64,000 nt of DNA, taken from positions 1 to 64,000 of the forward strand of contig JAJDAD010000019.1 in assembly GCA_029262055.1 (NCBI GenBank). The letters are read 5' to 3'. Below, piece after piece: positions 10,001 through 17,954 of this stretch; the stretch's first letter is position 1, and every line of letters starts with the position of its first letter. Source of the DNA: Candidatus Zhuqueibacterota bacterium. Its GTDB lineage: Bacteria > Zhuqueibacterota > Zhuqueibacteria > Oceanimicrobiales > Oceanimicrobiaceae. The position numbers and the translations under genes were made by a program. Below the pieces are notes generated by a model that saw only the letters and a program-made list of their open reading frames with translations, ran no database searches and was not told where the DNA came from.

Positions 10001-12505
10001 ATTCGAAGTGAATGGAAGGAAGTCTCCGGCAGCGAAACAGACTTTAGCTTTCCGGTAACGGATGAACTGGTTCCCAACTTCTATGCATCGGTGAGTCTAA
10101 TCCAGCCGCACAATCAGAACACAAACGATTTGCCCATGCGGCTTTATGGAATCAAAACGGTCTATGTTGAAGAACCCGCCACGCGCCTGCCGTTGTCGAT
10201 GACGGCTCCGGCAGAGTTGAAACCGAAAGAATCTTTCGAGATCGCCGTGACCTCGCACGCGGCCAGGACCGCGACTTACACACTCGCCGTAGTTGATGAA
10301 GGCCTGCTAGACCTGACTGACTTTCAGACACCGCAGCCGTGGCAGCACTACTTCAAGAAGCTCCGACTCGGGGTCAGCACCACGGATAATTTCGACCAAA
10401 TCATTGGCGTGCTCTATCCTGACATGGACAAGTACTTCTCTATCGGCGGCGACCTGGACGACAGCCAACGCAAAAAACGCGTCGACCGCAGCCGGGTCAA
10501 ACGGTTTAAGCCGGTGGTTCTGTACGAAGAACCCGTCACCATCGAGCCGGGGAAAACGGTGAAATCTTCGTTCACGATGCCGAACTATGTCGGCGCTGTA
10601 CGCGTCATGTTGGTTGCCAGTGCAGGACACAGTTACACCTCCGTGGAGAAAACAATCCCGGTCAAACAGCCGCTCATGATTCTGACCACCGTACCGCGAG
10701 TCGCAAGGCCGGGTGATGTTTTTGCATTACCAGTTTCTGTTTTTGTCATGGACAGCAGCGTTACAGACGTGACGCTGGCGATGGAACTTTCTGCTAACCT
10801 AACCGCGGTTGGCGATAAAAAGGCGAGAGTTTCTTTCTCAAAACCCGGAGAGCAGGATGTGGCTTTTTCTGTAAAAGTTGGGGACGCCATCGGTGCGGAC
10901 ACTACCACTGTGGTGGCGACCGCGAACGGCACAGCGGCAGATAATACTGTTCATCTGCCTGTCACAAGCCCGAATCCATTCTATACGGAAGTCACTGACA
11001 CGGTTGTACTACAGGGACAGACTGTGACTCTTGTGCCACACAAGATTGGCCTAAAGGGGACGAATGCAGCTCGTCTGGCATTCAGTCGGATCCCCGACCT
11101 GCAGTTGGACAAACGCTTGAACTACCTGATCCGCTACCCCTATGGTTGCATCGAACAAACGGTATCCGGTGCTTTTCCGCAACTCTACTTGCCATCTCTG
11201 CTCGATCTCCGTTCGCATCAAAAGCAGGCGGTTACCGACAACATAAACGCAGCAGTCGAAAGACTGGCAAATTTCAAGATCAGCAAAGGCTTTTCCTACT
11301 GGCCGGCTTCAGATGGCAATCGTCCGCGATATAGCGATTGGGGCAGCAGTTACGCCGGCCATTTCTTAATCGCAGCGCGAGAGCTTGGCTATCATGTGCC
11401 GGACGAACTTTACGATCATTGGTTGCGACAAGCCCGCAGCCGCGCCTCCGCAGTCAAACGCTCGAACCATCGCTATCAGACCTACCGTCTTTTTCTCCTG
11501 GCGCTGGCAGGCGAACCTCACCTGGGGGGCATGAACCTGGTGAGAGAAAACCACCTGGCGGAGCTGGACCCGGTTTCGCGCAGGTTGTTGGCCACGGCCT
11601 ACTATCTCAGTGGTAAGCAAGATGTGGGCCGCGAGCTGGAAAAATCAGCGCCGACCGAGATCACCAGCTATCGCGAACTGAGCGGCACTTACGGATCTTC
11701 GCTACGCGACCGGGCGCTCATGGCGTACTTAGCGCTCAAGATGGACGACCTGAAAACCGCGGGCACCCTCATGCGCGATATCGCGAAATCATTTTCCCCG
11801 CACGGGTGGTACTCGACCCAGGAGACCGCCGTGGCTCTTCTGACCCTCGGCTCTTTCTACAAGACATCTTCGTTTTCCGGCGGCGCCGTGCAGTTTAAAA
11901 TCAAGATGGCGGATGGCAAAACCGAAAAGAAATCCTTCAGTGGCTACCAAATGTTGATCGAGCTAGAGGAGTTGTGGGAGAAGGAAATTTCGGTCACAGT
12001 AGAAAATAACAACCCGTTGTTTGTGACCCTCTTTTCCGAAGGCATTCCGCTGGAAAGCAAGATAGAATCCGCCTACAGCGGAATTGAGCTGACGCGCAAC
12101 TATTATGATGAAGATGGTCGCGCTACTACGGTGACGGAGCGCGGCCAGGGAAAACCCTTCTGGGTCATTTACCGGGTCAAGAGTGTCAACAGCCAGCCGC
12201 TGCAGCGACTGGCATTGTCCAGCATGTTTCCATCGGGGTGGGAAGTCAGTAACGCCAGACTTACAGGCACGGCCTTGCCCTCCTGGGTGCAGAACAAACG
12301 TCTAAGCAGCGGCAACTACATGGACATCAGGGACGACCGGGTTAACTGGTTTTTCGATCTTAGGCCGCGGCGCGACCTGTTTTTTGGTGTGAAAATCAAC
12401 CCAACTTTTAAGGGAACATTCACCCTGCCGCCGGTAGTGGTGGAGGCGATGTACTCGCCGGAGTTTTATGCGCGGATCAAAGGTGGCAAGGTCACGGTCA
12501 ACTAA
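7013..12505 (+). CDS. Bacterial alpha-2-macroglobulin lipoprotein
   Basis: This 1830-residue protein belongs to the bacterial alpha-2-macroglobulin family (YfhM-like): large periplasmic protease traps thought to protect the envelope. The N-terminus is a lipoprotein signal with lipobox LFSC and Cys near residue 16. Tandem macroglobulin-like beta domains follow, including an HRPGDTIHLAAIVR strand typical of the MG domains. The thioester motif is intact: CIEQ at 1379-1382, within the helical thioester domain. The gene is followed after 15 bases by pbpC. This A2M-PBP1C pairing is well known in proteobacteria and other diderms, and suggests that damage from incoming proteases is coupled to peptidoglycan repair. 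The ATG at 7013 follows GAGGAGAAAAG. Confidence 0.92.
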   Translation: MKKVTLLITLLLLFSCGDKREESTERTVVQQLEEHLELEKEIVQTPADIVAITAALEIRFREPIVSGHLSGTTLDQNPFVFAPAIAGHAEWTSQTTLRFVPDENLPPGQKFEATLLGKILFGEQKNVNDFEFAFRVAEQEILTFEGDFEPVADVKNGLKYKGTLTFAQPVQLERIENQLKLQGPQRTLQLSVQSTGPGRIAVTSELLYRRPKGQNFTFTLPQEYRASDKEWQRSVFLPGIDVFRVMSYMDVTNPEAEQPVYAFRFSDPIKTNSDLSGYLTITPELPYSMRVQGKKLLVQGDFVPGRSYTAKIAQGFPCEFGTKLSDTFTAAFSFENIKPEVKWLSDGVYLPTGNNFRLQFRSVNVSKVRITVTEIYSQNLGFFIQENTVSDLKQRRDDYYSTYAYRDLSRVGANIFSKELQITDSRNEWSKTELDLTPVFKDKKNSAFVVQLTFGANDLAGRCVNARDQLSDGDLYFDGDNYYTNPCQPGYYNSRGYLSRLLLASDTALTLKKADDGIHVFATDVQSARPVKGLTLGMYSYQNKLLESQRTDNNGHVQFSEQGAYVFSVNSAGIALLKLNHPAWQLNNFDVAGSSGGRKGTDVFMYTERGVHRPGDTIHLAAIVRINRSSPPEKTPAILKVRNARGQLVYETKKSCGKNGHIYLPIQTDLADPTGTWTAQLEVGGLRFNKELRVETVKPVRLKTEFDLPDEVYQPQTILAGTVTSKYLFGAPAAGLRTNIRLDLTGRDFRPAQWAGYVFTTPLKHFSRQSKTIYDGALDASGQYSLDYALPGRARIPSLLYATVRSTVYEKGGNFKEETKSTTIFPYSAFVGIKNIFDRSSARVGENYEIPIAAVDADGKSVARHKLKIKLYVNRGYWWWHYDRRDRRDFIGNKATYLLEETSYTSETAPLKHKILLEDYGQHYLEVLDETTGHTAGLFFYSSGWGRTAQPVDGKRNYLQITSDKNIYNVGDQATLTFQTPEQGMALFSLEQGNRIIRSEWKEVSGSETDFSFPVTDELVPNFYASVSLIQPHNQNTNDLPMRLYGIKTVYVEEPATRLPLSMTAPAELKPKESFEIAVTSHAARTATYTLAVVDEGLLDLTDFQTPQPWQHYFKKLRLGVSTTDNFDQIIGVLYPDMDKYFSIGGDLDDSQRKKRVDRSRVKRFKPVVLYEEPVTIEPGKTVKSSFTMPNYVGAVRVMLVASAGHSYTSVEKTIPVKQPLMILTTVPRVARPGDVFALPVSVFVMDSSVTDVTLAMELSANLTAVGDKKARVSFSKPGEQDVAFSVKVGDAIGADTTTVVATANGTAADNTVHLPVTSPNPFYTEVTDTVVLQGQTVTLVPHKIGLKGTNAARLAFSRIPDLQLDKRLNYLIRYPYGCIEQTVSGAFPQLYLPSLLDLRSHQKQAVTDNINAAVERLANFKISKGFSYWPASDGNRPRYSDWGSSYAGHFLIAARELGYHVPDELYDHWLRQARSRASAVKRSNHRYQTYRLFLLALAGEPHLGGMNLVRENHLAELDPVSRRLLATAYYLSGKQDVGRELEKSAPTEITSYRELSGTYGSSLRDRALMAYLALKMDDLKTAGTLMRDIAKSFSPHGWYSTQETAVALLTLGSFYKTSSFSGGAVQFKIKMADGKTEKKSFSGYQMLIELEELWEKEISVTVENNNPLFVTLFSEGIPLESKIESAYSGIELTRNYYDEDGRATTVTERGQGKPFWVIYRVKSVNSQPLQRLALSSMFPSGWEVSNARLTGTALPSWVQNKRLSSGNYMDIRDDRVNWFFDLRPRRDLFFGVKINPTFKGTFTLPPVVVEAMYSPEFYARIKGGKVTVN

Positions 12506-12520
12506 AAATCGCATACCCCG

Positions 12521-14875
12521 ATGTTTACCGAACTTACCCTAATGCTGAGACCCATTCAAAGCCGGCCGCTGCTCGGCGCAGTCGCAGCTCTCGTGATCGG
12601 AGCTTCGCTCTGGCTGGCGGAGCCATTCGACGCAGTCTTCGACACCGGCTACTCGCGGCTGGTATTTGATGCCGAAGGTCGTTTGTTGCGCGCCACCCTG
12701 GCGCCGGACCAGCAGTATCGTTTCCCGCCTGACAAGAATGAACTGCCTGCCAAATACATCGCCGCACTTTTGACTTTTGAAGACAAACGATTCTTTTCAC
12801 ATCCGGGCGTTGATCCTCTGGCCCTGGGAAACGCTTTTGTGTCAAACCTGTTTGCAGGGAAAAGAATTCGGGGCGGCAGCACCATTACGATGCAAGTGGC
12901 CCGCCTGGCACAACCCAGGAAAAGGACGTATTTGAACAAATTCTACGAGTCCCTGCTGGCGATGAAACTGACTCTGCACTACTCGAAAAAGGAAATTCTG
13001 TCCATCTATGCAACGCAAGCGCCCATGGGCGGAAATGTGGTCGGTCTGCGCGCAGCATCCTTTCGCTATTTTGGCAAATCAATGCGGGCACTGACCTGGG
13101 CTGAGGCAGCGCTGTTTGCGGTTTTACCTAACTCGCCGGCACTCATCAATCTTAAGAGTCAACGGCCGGCGCTCATCGCAAAGCGAAATGAACTCTTGCA
13201 ACGATTGGCCAAAAATCAAAAGATCGATTGGACGACCTGTGAAATGGCCTGCGCTGAACCGCTGCCGTCCGCAGATACCAAACTGCCGTTTACCGCTCCA
13301 CACTTAACGCAACGCTTACTGGAGAAATCATCCTATGCGGTACTGAGGACATCCGTGAAGTGGACCATGCAGCAGCAGGCGGAAGAGGCAGCCCGAAACC
13401 ATCGCAGGACGCTCAATGAACGCGGCATTGCCAACCTCGCCATAGTTGTAGCTGAGACAAAAACGGGAAAGGTCCGAGCCTACGTCGGATCGCAGGCGTT
13501 CGCCGACAATGAAAACGGCGGACAAGTCGATGGTGTGCAGGCGTTGCGTTCGACCGGCAGTCTGCTCAAGCCGTTTCTGGTGGCGCGCGCCCTGGACCGC
13601 GGCCCGTTTACCATGAAGTCACAAATCGTCGACGTTCCCACCTTTTATGGCACATTCGCTCCGCAAAATGCCTCGAAGCAATTTTCCGGACTTGCAGCTA
13701 TAAACGAAGTCCTCATCAAATCACTGAATGTGCCTTCCGTGCGGCTTTTGAATTCCTACGGCGTCAATGACTTCTATGATTTCCTAAAAGAAGCCGGCCT
13801 TACCGGGCTGTTCAGAACGCCCGAAGCATACGGTCTGACTCTGATTCTCGGTGGCGCTGAAGCCAGTCTTTACGAGTTGACCCAACTCTATCTGACCCTT
13901 GCGAACTACGGTAAGCCGATGCGACTCAGTTTACATGAGGAAGATCAAGACTCGCCAGAAAATCGGCCACGTGTATTCAGCGCCGGCGCGGCGTGGTTGG
14001 TCCTGAACGCTTTGACCGACCTCGCCCGGCCCGGAACTGATTTCTACTGGCGGGAATTCAATGACCAAGTTCCTGTCGCCTGGAAAACCGGCACAAGCTA
14101 CGGGCAAAAAGACGCCTGGGCCATCGGCTGCAACCCGCAGTGGACTATCGGCGTCTGGGTCGGAAATTTTTCCGGTGAGGGCAACGCTGCGTTGAGCGGC
14201 GCACAATCGGCCGCACCCTTACTCTTCTCATTGTTTAATCGACTCACAGAGGCGCAGCAGCCAACCTGGTTTGAAAAGCCCGAGTTTGACTTAAGAGAAA
14301 AAACCGTCTGTGCCCGTAGCGGCTACCCTGCGGGGCCATCGTGCCTCGATACTGCCACTGAGCAGGTCCCGGTCGTGGCCCATGTGCCGGGCATCTGCCC
14401 GTTTCATCGCCGCTTTCTTATTGAAGAAAAAACGGAACTGACGGTATGTTCGCTGTGCTGGGCCGGCCGCAAGACCACCTGGTCTAATCGCTACATCATC
14501 CCAGCCGCAGCCCGAGAACTGTTGCAAAAGAGCGGTCATCCGGTTGATTTACTTCCGGCACATCTGGCAAGCTGTCCCGCCTATCGTGCGAAAAGCCAAA
14601 TCGATCTGATCTATCCCATCGAAGGCGTGAAAATCTTTGTTCCCCGAGATTTGAGTGGCAAGCACGAACGAATCGTGTTTTCAGCAAAACACCACCGCCC
14701 GGATTCGCACCTGTTCTGGTTTTTGAACGGAGTCCTTATAGGGGAAACAAAAGGAAAGCATGACCTGCCAGTCAACCTTAGTTCAGGGCCGCACAAACTC
14801 ACCATCCAGGACGAGGAAGGCGTACAGCGGACAGTGTCATTCCACGCGTATCGGAAGGCCGAGTCGCGGACTTGA
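12521..14875 (+). CDS. pbpC: Penicillin-binding protein 1C (bifunctional glycosyltransferase/transpeptidase)
   Basis: This 784-residue class A penicillin-binding protein polymerises and cross-links peptidoglycan on the outer face of the inner membrane. An N-terminal membrane anchor (about residues 17-35) is followed by a GT51 domain with catalytic Glu87 in TFEDKRFFSHPG and the RGGSTITMQ motif. The transpeptidase domain has S347 and K350 in TGSLLKPF, a SLN motif (SLNVPSVR) and KTGT starting at K522. A C-terminal BiPBP_C-type domain containing several Cys residues completes the PBP1C layout. It is probably cotranscribed with the alpha-2-macroglobulin gene 15 bases upstream. A second possible start lies seven codons downstream (12542). 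Confidence 0.93.
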   Translation: MFTELTLMLRPIQSRPLLGAVAALVIGASLWLAEPFDAVFDTGYSRLVFDAEGRLLRATLAPDQQYRFPPDKNELPAKYIAALLTFEDKRFFSHPGVDPLALGNAFVSNLFAGKRIRGGSTITMQVARLAQPRKRTYLNKFYESLLAMKLTLHYSKKEILSIYATQAPMGGNVVGLRAASFRYFGKSMRALTWAEAALFAVLPNSPALINLKSQRPALIAKRNELLQRLAKNQKIDWTTCEMACAEPLPSADTKLPFTAPHLTQRLLEKSSYAVLRTSVKWTMQQQAEEAARNHRRTLNERGIANLAIVVAETKTGKVRAYVGSQAFADNENGGQVDGVQALRSTGSLLKPFLVARALDRGPFTMKSQIVDVPTFYGTFAPQNASKQFSGLAAINEVLIKSLNVPSVRLLNSYGVNDFYDFLKEAGLTGLFRTPEAYGLTLILGGAEASLYELTQLYLTLANYGKPMRLSLHEEDQDSPENRPRVFSAGAAWLVLNALTDLARPGTDFYWREFNDQVPVAWKTGTSYGQKDAWAIGCNPQWTIGVWVGNFSGEGNAALSGAQSAAPLLFSLFNRLTEAQQPTWFEKPEFDLREKTVCARSGYPAGPSCLDTATEQVPVVAHVPGICPFHRRFLIEEKTELTVCSLCWAGRKTTWSNRYIIPAAARELLQKSGHPVDLLPAHLASCPAYRAKSQIDLIYPIEGVKIFVPRDLSGKHERIVFSAKHHRPDSHLFWFLNGVLIGETKGKHDLPVNLSSGPHKLTIQDEEGVQRTVSFHAYRKAESRT

Positions 14876-15015
14876 CAAACCGGGTACCTACTGCCCTTCA
14901 TGCCCCGCAGCAGGCAAGAAATCATTTGATCTTTAGCCGTAGCTCTCGTACGATGCTCCTGTAGTTGCTTCTCAAGGTTTTCTCCTCAAATTTATTTAGG
15001 TTACGGAGAACCCGC

Positions 15016-15942
15016 GTGATAAAGTGCAGAGTTCTTTTTTTGAGTTGCGTTCTTTTGGTGGCTTGTGCCGGTTTTGTTGGCGCCCAGCCAAGGCGTTACC
15101 AGGATTTGCTCACCGGGAAATTCGGCTTTGTCGATGAAAACGGTGAAAAAGTAATCGCGGCGCAGTATGACTATGCCGGCAAGTTCAATGACGGCCGGGC
15201 CGTCGTCGGCATCAGTTACGAGAACTACTCCAAGTACGGCTACATCGACAAACAAGGGCAGATCATGATTCCCATTGAATATGATGCTGCCGGAAATTTC
15301 AATAGCGGTCTGGCAAAAATCAGGGTGGGAAAATTCAAGGCCTTCCGGGATTACTACAATTACGGCTTTATCGACACGAGTGGTGCGATGGTGATTAAGC
15401 CGCAATTCAAGAATGTCGGTGACTTCCGGGAAGGGCTGGCATCTTTTGAGACCTCTGAGAGAGTGTTTTTGTTTGTTTCAAAACCAAAATACGGGTTCAT
15501 TGACAGCACCGGCAGCGTCGCAATCGAGCCGGTGTTCGACGCGGTCGGAAATTTCTCCGAAGGGCGTGCGACATTTCGCACCGGCAAGAATCACGGCTAT
15601 ATCGACCGATCGGGCGCAGTGGTCATCAAAGCCCGCTACGAAGCTGCCCGGCTGTTTTCAGAAGGACTGGCCCTGGTCAGATTGGACGGCAAGTATGGCT
15701 TCATCGACGGACAGGGCGAGATGGTGATCCCCGCCCAGTATTCGGCTGCGCGAGACTTTTCAGAAGGGTTGGCGATGATTCAATCAAACGGCAAGTGGGG
15801 CTACATCAACAAATTGGGCGAAGTGGTGATCGAGCCAAAGTACGATCGCGGTTATTTTTTTAAGAATGGCCGCACCCAGGTGATCCTCGCCGGTGAAAAG
15901 ATCTTTATTGATCGCGACGGTGAGGTCATTGGGACTCAATAA
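15016..15942 (+). CDS. Secreted WG-repeat protein
   Basis: The protein (308 residues from this start) is built from about seven WG repeats. Each has an aromatic-Gly-[FY]-[IV]-D core followed by a G-x-[MV]-[VI]-I-x-x-[QE]-[YF] strand and an F-x-[ED]-G-[LR]-A turn. WG repeats occur in many cell-surface and lipoprotein-like proteins; no enzyme activity is known. The N-terminus has a signal segment with a possible lipobox LVAC and, alternatively, a signal peptidase I site after VGA. GTG at 15016 is chosen because TTACGGAG lies 7 bases upstream; an upstream TTG in frame (14965) has no such site. The gene appears to stand alone. Confidence 0.85.
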   Translation: MIKCRVLFLSCVLLVACAGFVGAQPRRYQDLLTGKFGFVDENGEKVIAAQYDYAGKFNDGRAVVGISYENYSKYGYIDKQGQIMIPIEYDAAGNFNSGLAKIRVGKFKAFRDYYNYGFIDTSGAMVIKPQFKNVGDFREGLASFETSERVFLFVSKPKYGFIDSTGSVAIEPVFDAVGNFSEGRATFRTGKNHGYIDRSGAVVIKARYEAARLFSEGLALVRLDGKYGFIDGQGEMVIPAQYSAARDFSEGLAMIQSNGKWGYINKLGEVVIEPKYDRGYFFKNGRTQVILAGEKIFIDRDGEVIGTQ

Positions 15943-16246
15943 GAAAACGGCGGAGAACCTTGTGGTTGGCCCGATGCCAGACCGCCCCCGCTTGCAACAC
16001 GCAAAAATGGAACTTGAAATTACGCACATTTTTCCCTAACCTTGCCATGCCGGCGGTATCCGGCAATAATTCTCCACCCAATTCCCGCTATCAGAAAACG
16101 AAAATAGAAGCACCCGTTCACACCGGGCGATAGAGCTTTGCCCCTAAAGGCAAGGCCCCAGGGACTGGTTTTTGGGCAGAAGCGATCTCTGCCACCACAA
16201 AACAATCAGTTGTTCCGAGAACCTTGCCGCGAATGGAGGAGACCCC
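15943..16246 (+). other. Intergenic region with a structured leader before the symporter
   Basis: No gene is seen in these 304 bases. The second half, directly upstream of the symporter start, contains several short complementary segments: CCCG (16113-16116) with CGGG (16124-16127); alternatively GGGC (16125-16128) with GCCC (16140-16143); and a perfect 6-bp stem GGCAGA (16175-16180) with TCTGCC (16188-16193). This could be a structured 5' untranslated region. I do not recognise it as a known riboswitch class. Confidence 0.35.
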
Positions 16247-17770
16247 ATGATCTACGTCGTCGTCGTTGGAAGCTATCTTGCCTTTCTGGTTGGAGTCAGT
16301 GTCTACAAGAGCCGCACCGTCAAGACTCAGGATGATTTTATGGTGGCGGGCCGCGGTGTCCCGGTCTACATGCTGGTCGCCACGTTGGTTTGTACCTGGA
16401 TCGGCTCCGGTAGTCTGTTCGCATCTGCCGGACTGAGTTTCCGGTCGGGTTTTTCCGAACTCTGGTTCTCGATGGGCGCCTGGATTGGGATTGTGGTCAT
16501 TTACTTTGTTGCGGCGCGCGTCCGCAAAATCTCACAGTACACGCTGACGGATCTGCTGGAGCAACGTTACAGCAGAACAGCAAAAATGCTGGGCACAATT
16601 ACGATCATCATGGCCTACATGGTAATCGCCGGGTATCAGTTCAAGGGCGGCGGGCGCTTTATCAGCATTTTGACCGAGGGCGCGATTTCTCCCGAAACCG
16701 GCATGCTGATTTCGTGCGTCGTCATTGTCGCATTCACCGTACTTGCGGGCATGGTTTCAATTGTCTCTATCGACATTTTTAACGGCGTCATCATGATCAT
16801 TGCCATGGTAATGGCCCTGCCGATGGCGATTTCCGCTCACGGCGGATGGGACGCGGTCGTGACGACCATAGAAGCGAAAAATCCCGCTTACTTGTCCATG
16901 TTTGAAGGGCACGATGCACTTTGGGTTGTCGGGATCATACTGCCGACCTTTCTGCTGCTGCTCAGCGAAAGCAGCATCTATCAAAAATTCAACTCCGCCA
17001 AGGATGAGAAAGCGGCCAGTCGGGCGGTCATTGGCATGTTTTCGGGCGTCGTACTAATCGAGTTTCTGATGTGCGCAGTGGCAGTTGTCGGGTATGCGAT
17101 TTACGCCGACGATCCAAGGTTCTTTCTGGCGGACGGCTCCATCAATCGCGCAATGGCCGAAGAAATCATTCTGAGAATTGGTTACGAGCAGATGCCGGCG
17201 TCTCTTGGCGCTGTCCTGTTTGCGGGTGGTTTGGCAATTATCGTCTCCACCGGCAACACCTTTCTCATGGTAACCTCAACCAATGTCACCCGCGACGTTT
17301 TTCAAACCTTCATTTATAAGGATGCAAGTTCAGAGCAAATTGTAAAGATCCAACGCATTTGTATCGTCGTTATTGGCGCGCTTGCTTTCTTGCTCATGAG
17401 CCAGTTTCAAACCATTCTGGAAATGGCGCTTATTTCATACACCATGATCGGCGCATCGCTGGCGCCGGTGCTGCTGGCGTCTTTTTTCTGGAAACGCGTC
17501 ACCCGGCAAGGTGGGGTGGCGTCTATTTCGGCGGGCATGGGCTCGGTTATCCTGATCACAATCGTCAACCGGACGCTGCAGGCCAGCGGCACGACCGCCT
17601 CGTTTCTCGGGGTTCCATTTCCACTCGATACCGACTACATTGCCATTCCGGCGTTGGTTATCTCGGTCGCCACCCTCGTCATCGTGAGCTTGCTGACCCC
17701 ACACTCGCCCGAGAGTGTCTGGAAGCCATTTTTTGATGAAGGCGGCAATGCTGCGGAAGTGGCTTCTTAG
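16247..17770 (+). CDS. Sodium:solute symporter family protein
   Basis: This integral membrane protein of about 507 residues has 13 or more predicted hydrophobic segments and belongs to the sodium:solute symporter (SSS/SLC5) family. The N-terminal part shows the family pattern DDFMVAGRGVPVYMLVATLVCTWIGSGS, quoted here as two adjoining pieces around TWIGSGS. A later helix contains FAGGLAIIVSTGNTFLMVTS, where the Ser/Thr residues fit the sodium-site helix. The substrate cannot be told from sequence. The ATG at 16247 follows GGAGGAG and replaces a longer open frame whose upstream part lacks a ribosome binding site. The gene stands alone, next to the restriction island. Confidence 0.87.
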   Translation: MIYVVVVGSYLAFLVGVSVYKSRTVKTQDDFMVAGRGVPVYMLVATLVCTWIGSGSLFASAGLSFRSGFSELWFSMGAWIGIVVIYFVAARVRKISQYTLTDLLEQRYSRTAKMLGTITIIMAYMVIAGYQFKGGGRFISILTEGAISPETGMLISCVVIVAFTVLAGMVSIVSIDIFNGVIMIIAMVMALPMAISAHGGWDAVVTTIEAKNPAYLSMFEGHDALWVVGIILPTFLLLLSESSIYQKFNSAKDEKAASRAVIGMFSGVVLIEFLMCAVAVVGYAIYADDPRFFLADGSINRAMAEEIILRIGYEQMPASLGAVLFAGGLAIIVSTGNTFLMVTSTNVTRDVFQTFIYKDASSEQIVKIQRICIVVIGALAFLLMSQFQTILEMALISYTMIGASLAPVLLASFFWKRVTRQGGVASISAGMGSVILITIVNRTLQASGTTASFLGVPFPLDTDYIAIPALVISVATLVIVSLLTPHSPESVWKPFFDEGGNAAEVAS

Positions 17771-17954
17771 ATGACGCTGGCCACTCTTTTGTGGGTAATT
17801 GGTGGCAGGGGCTTTTCCTGTAAGATCGTGAAATTGTCTTGCGAGTCAGGAGAAAAGCTGTAATTTCTATGGAGCTATCGAGAAACTGCGCGTTGTTGGT
17901 TAGCATCGCGATGGCTGAACGCCTACACTCGCGCAAGCAGAACAGGAAAAACGA

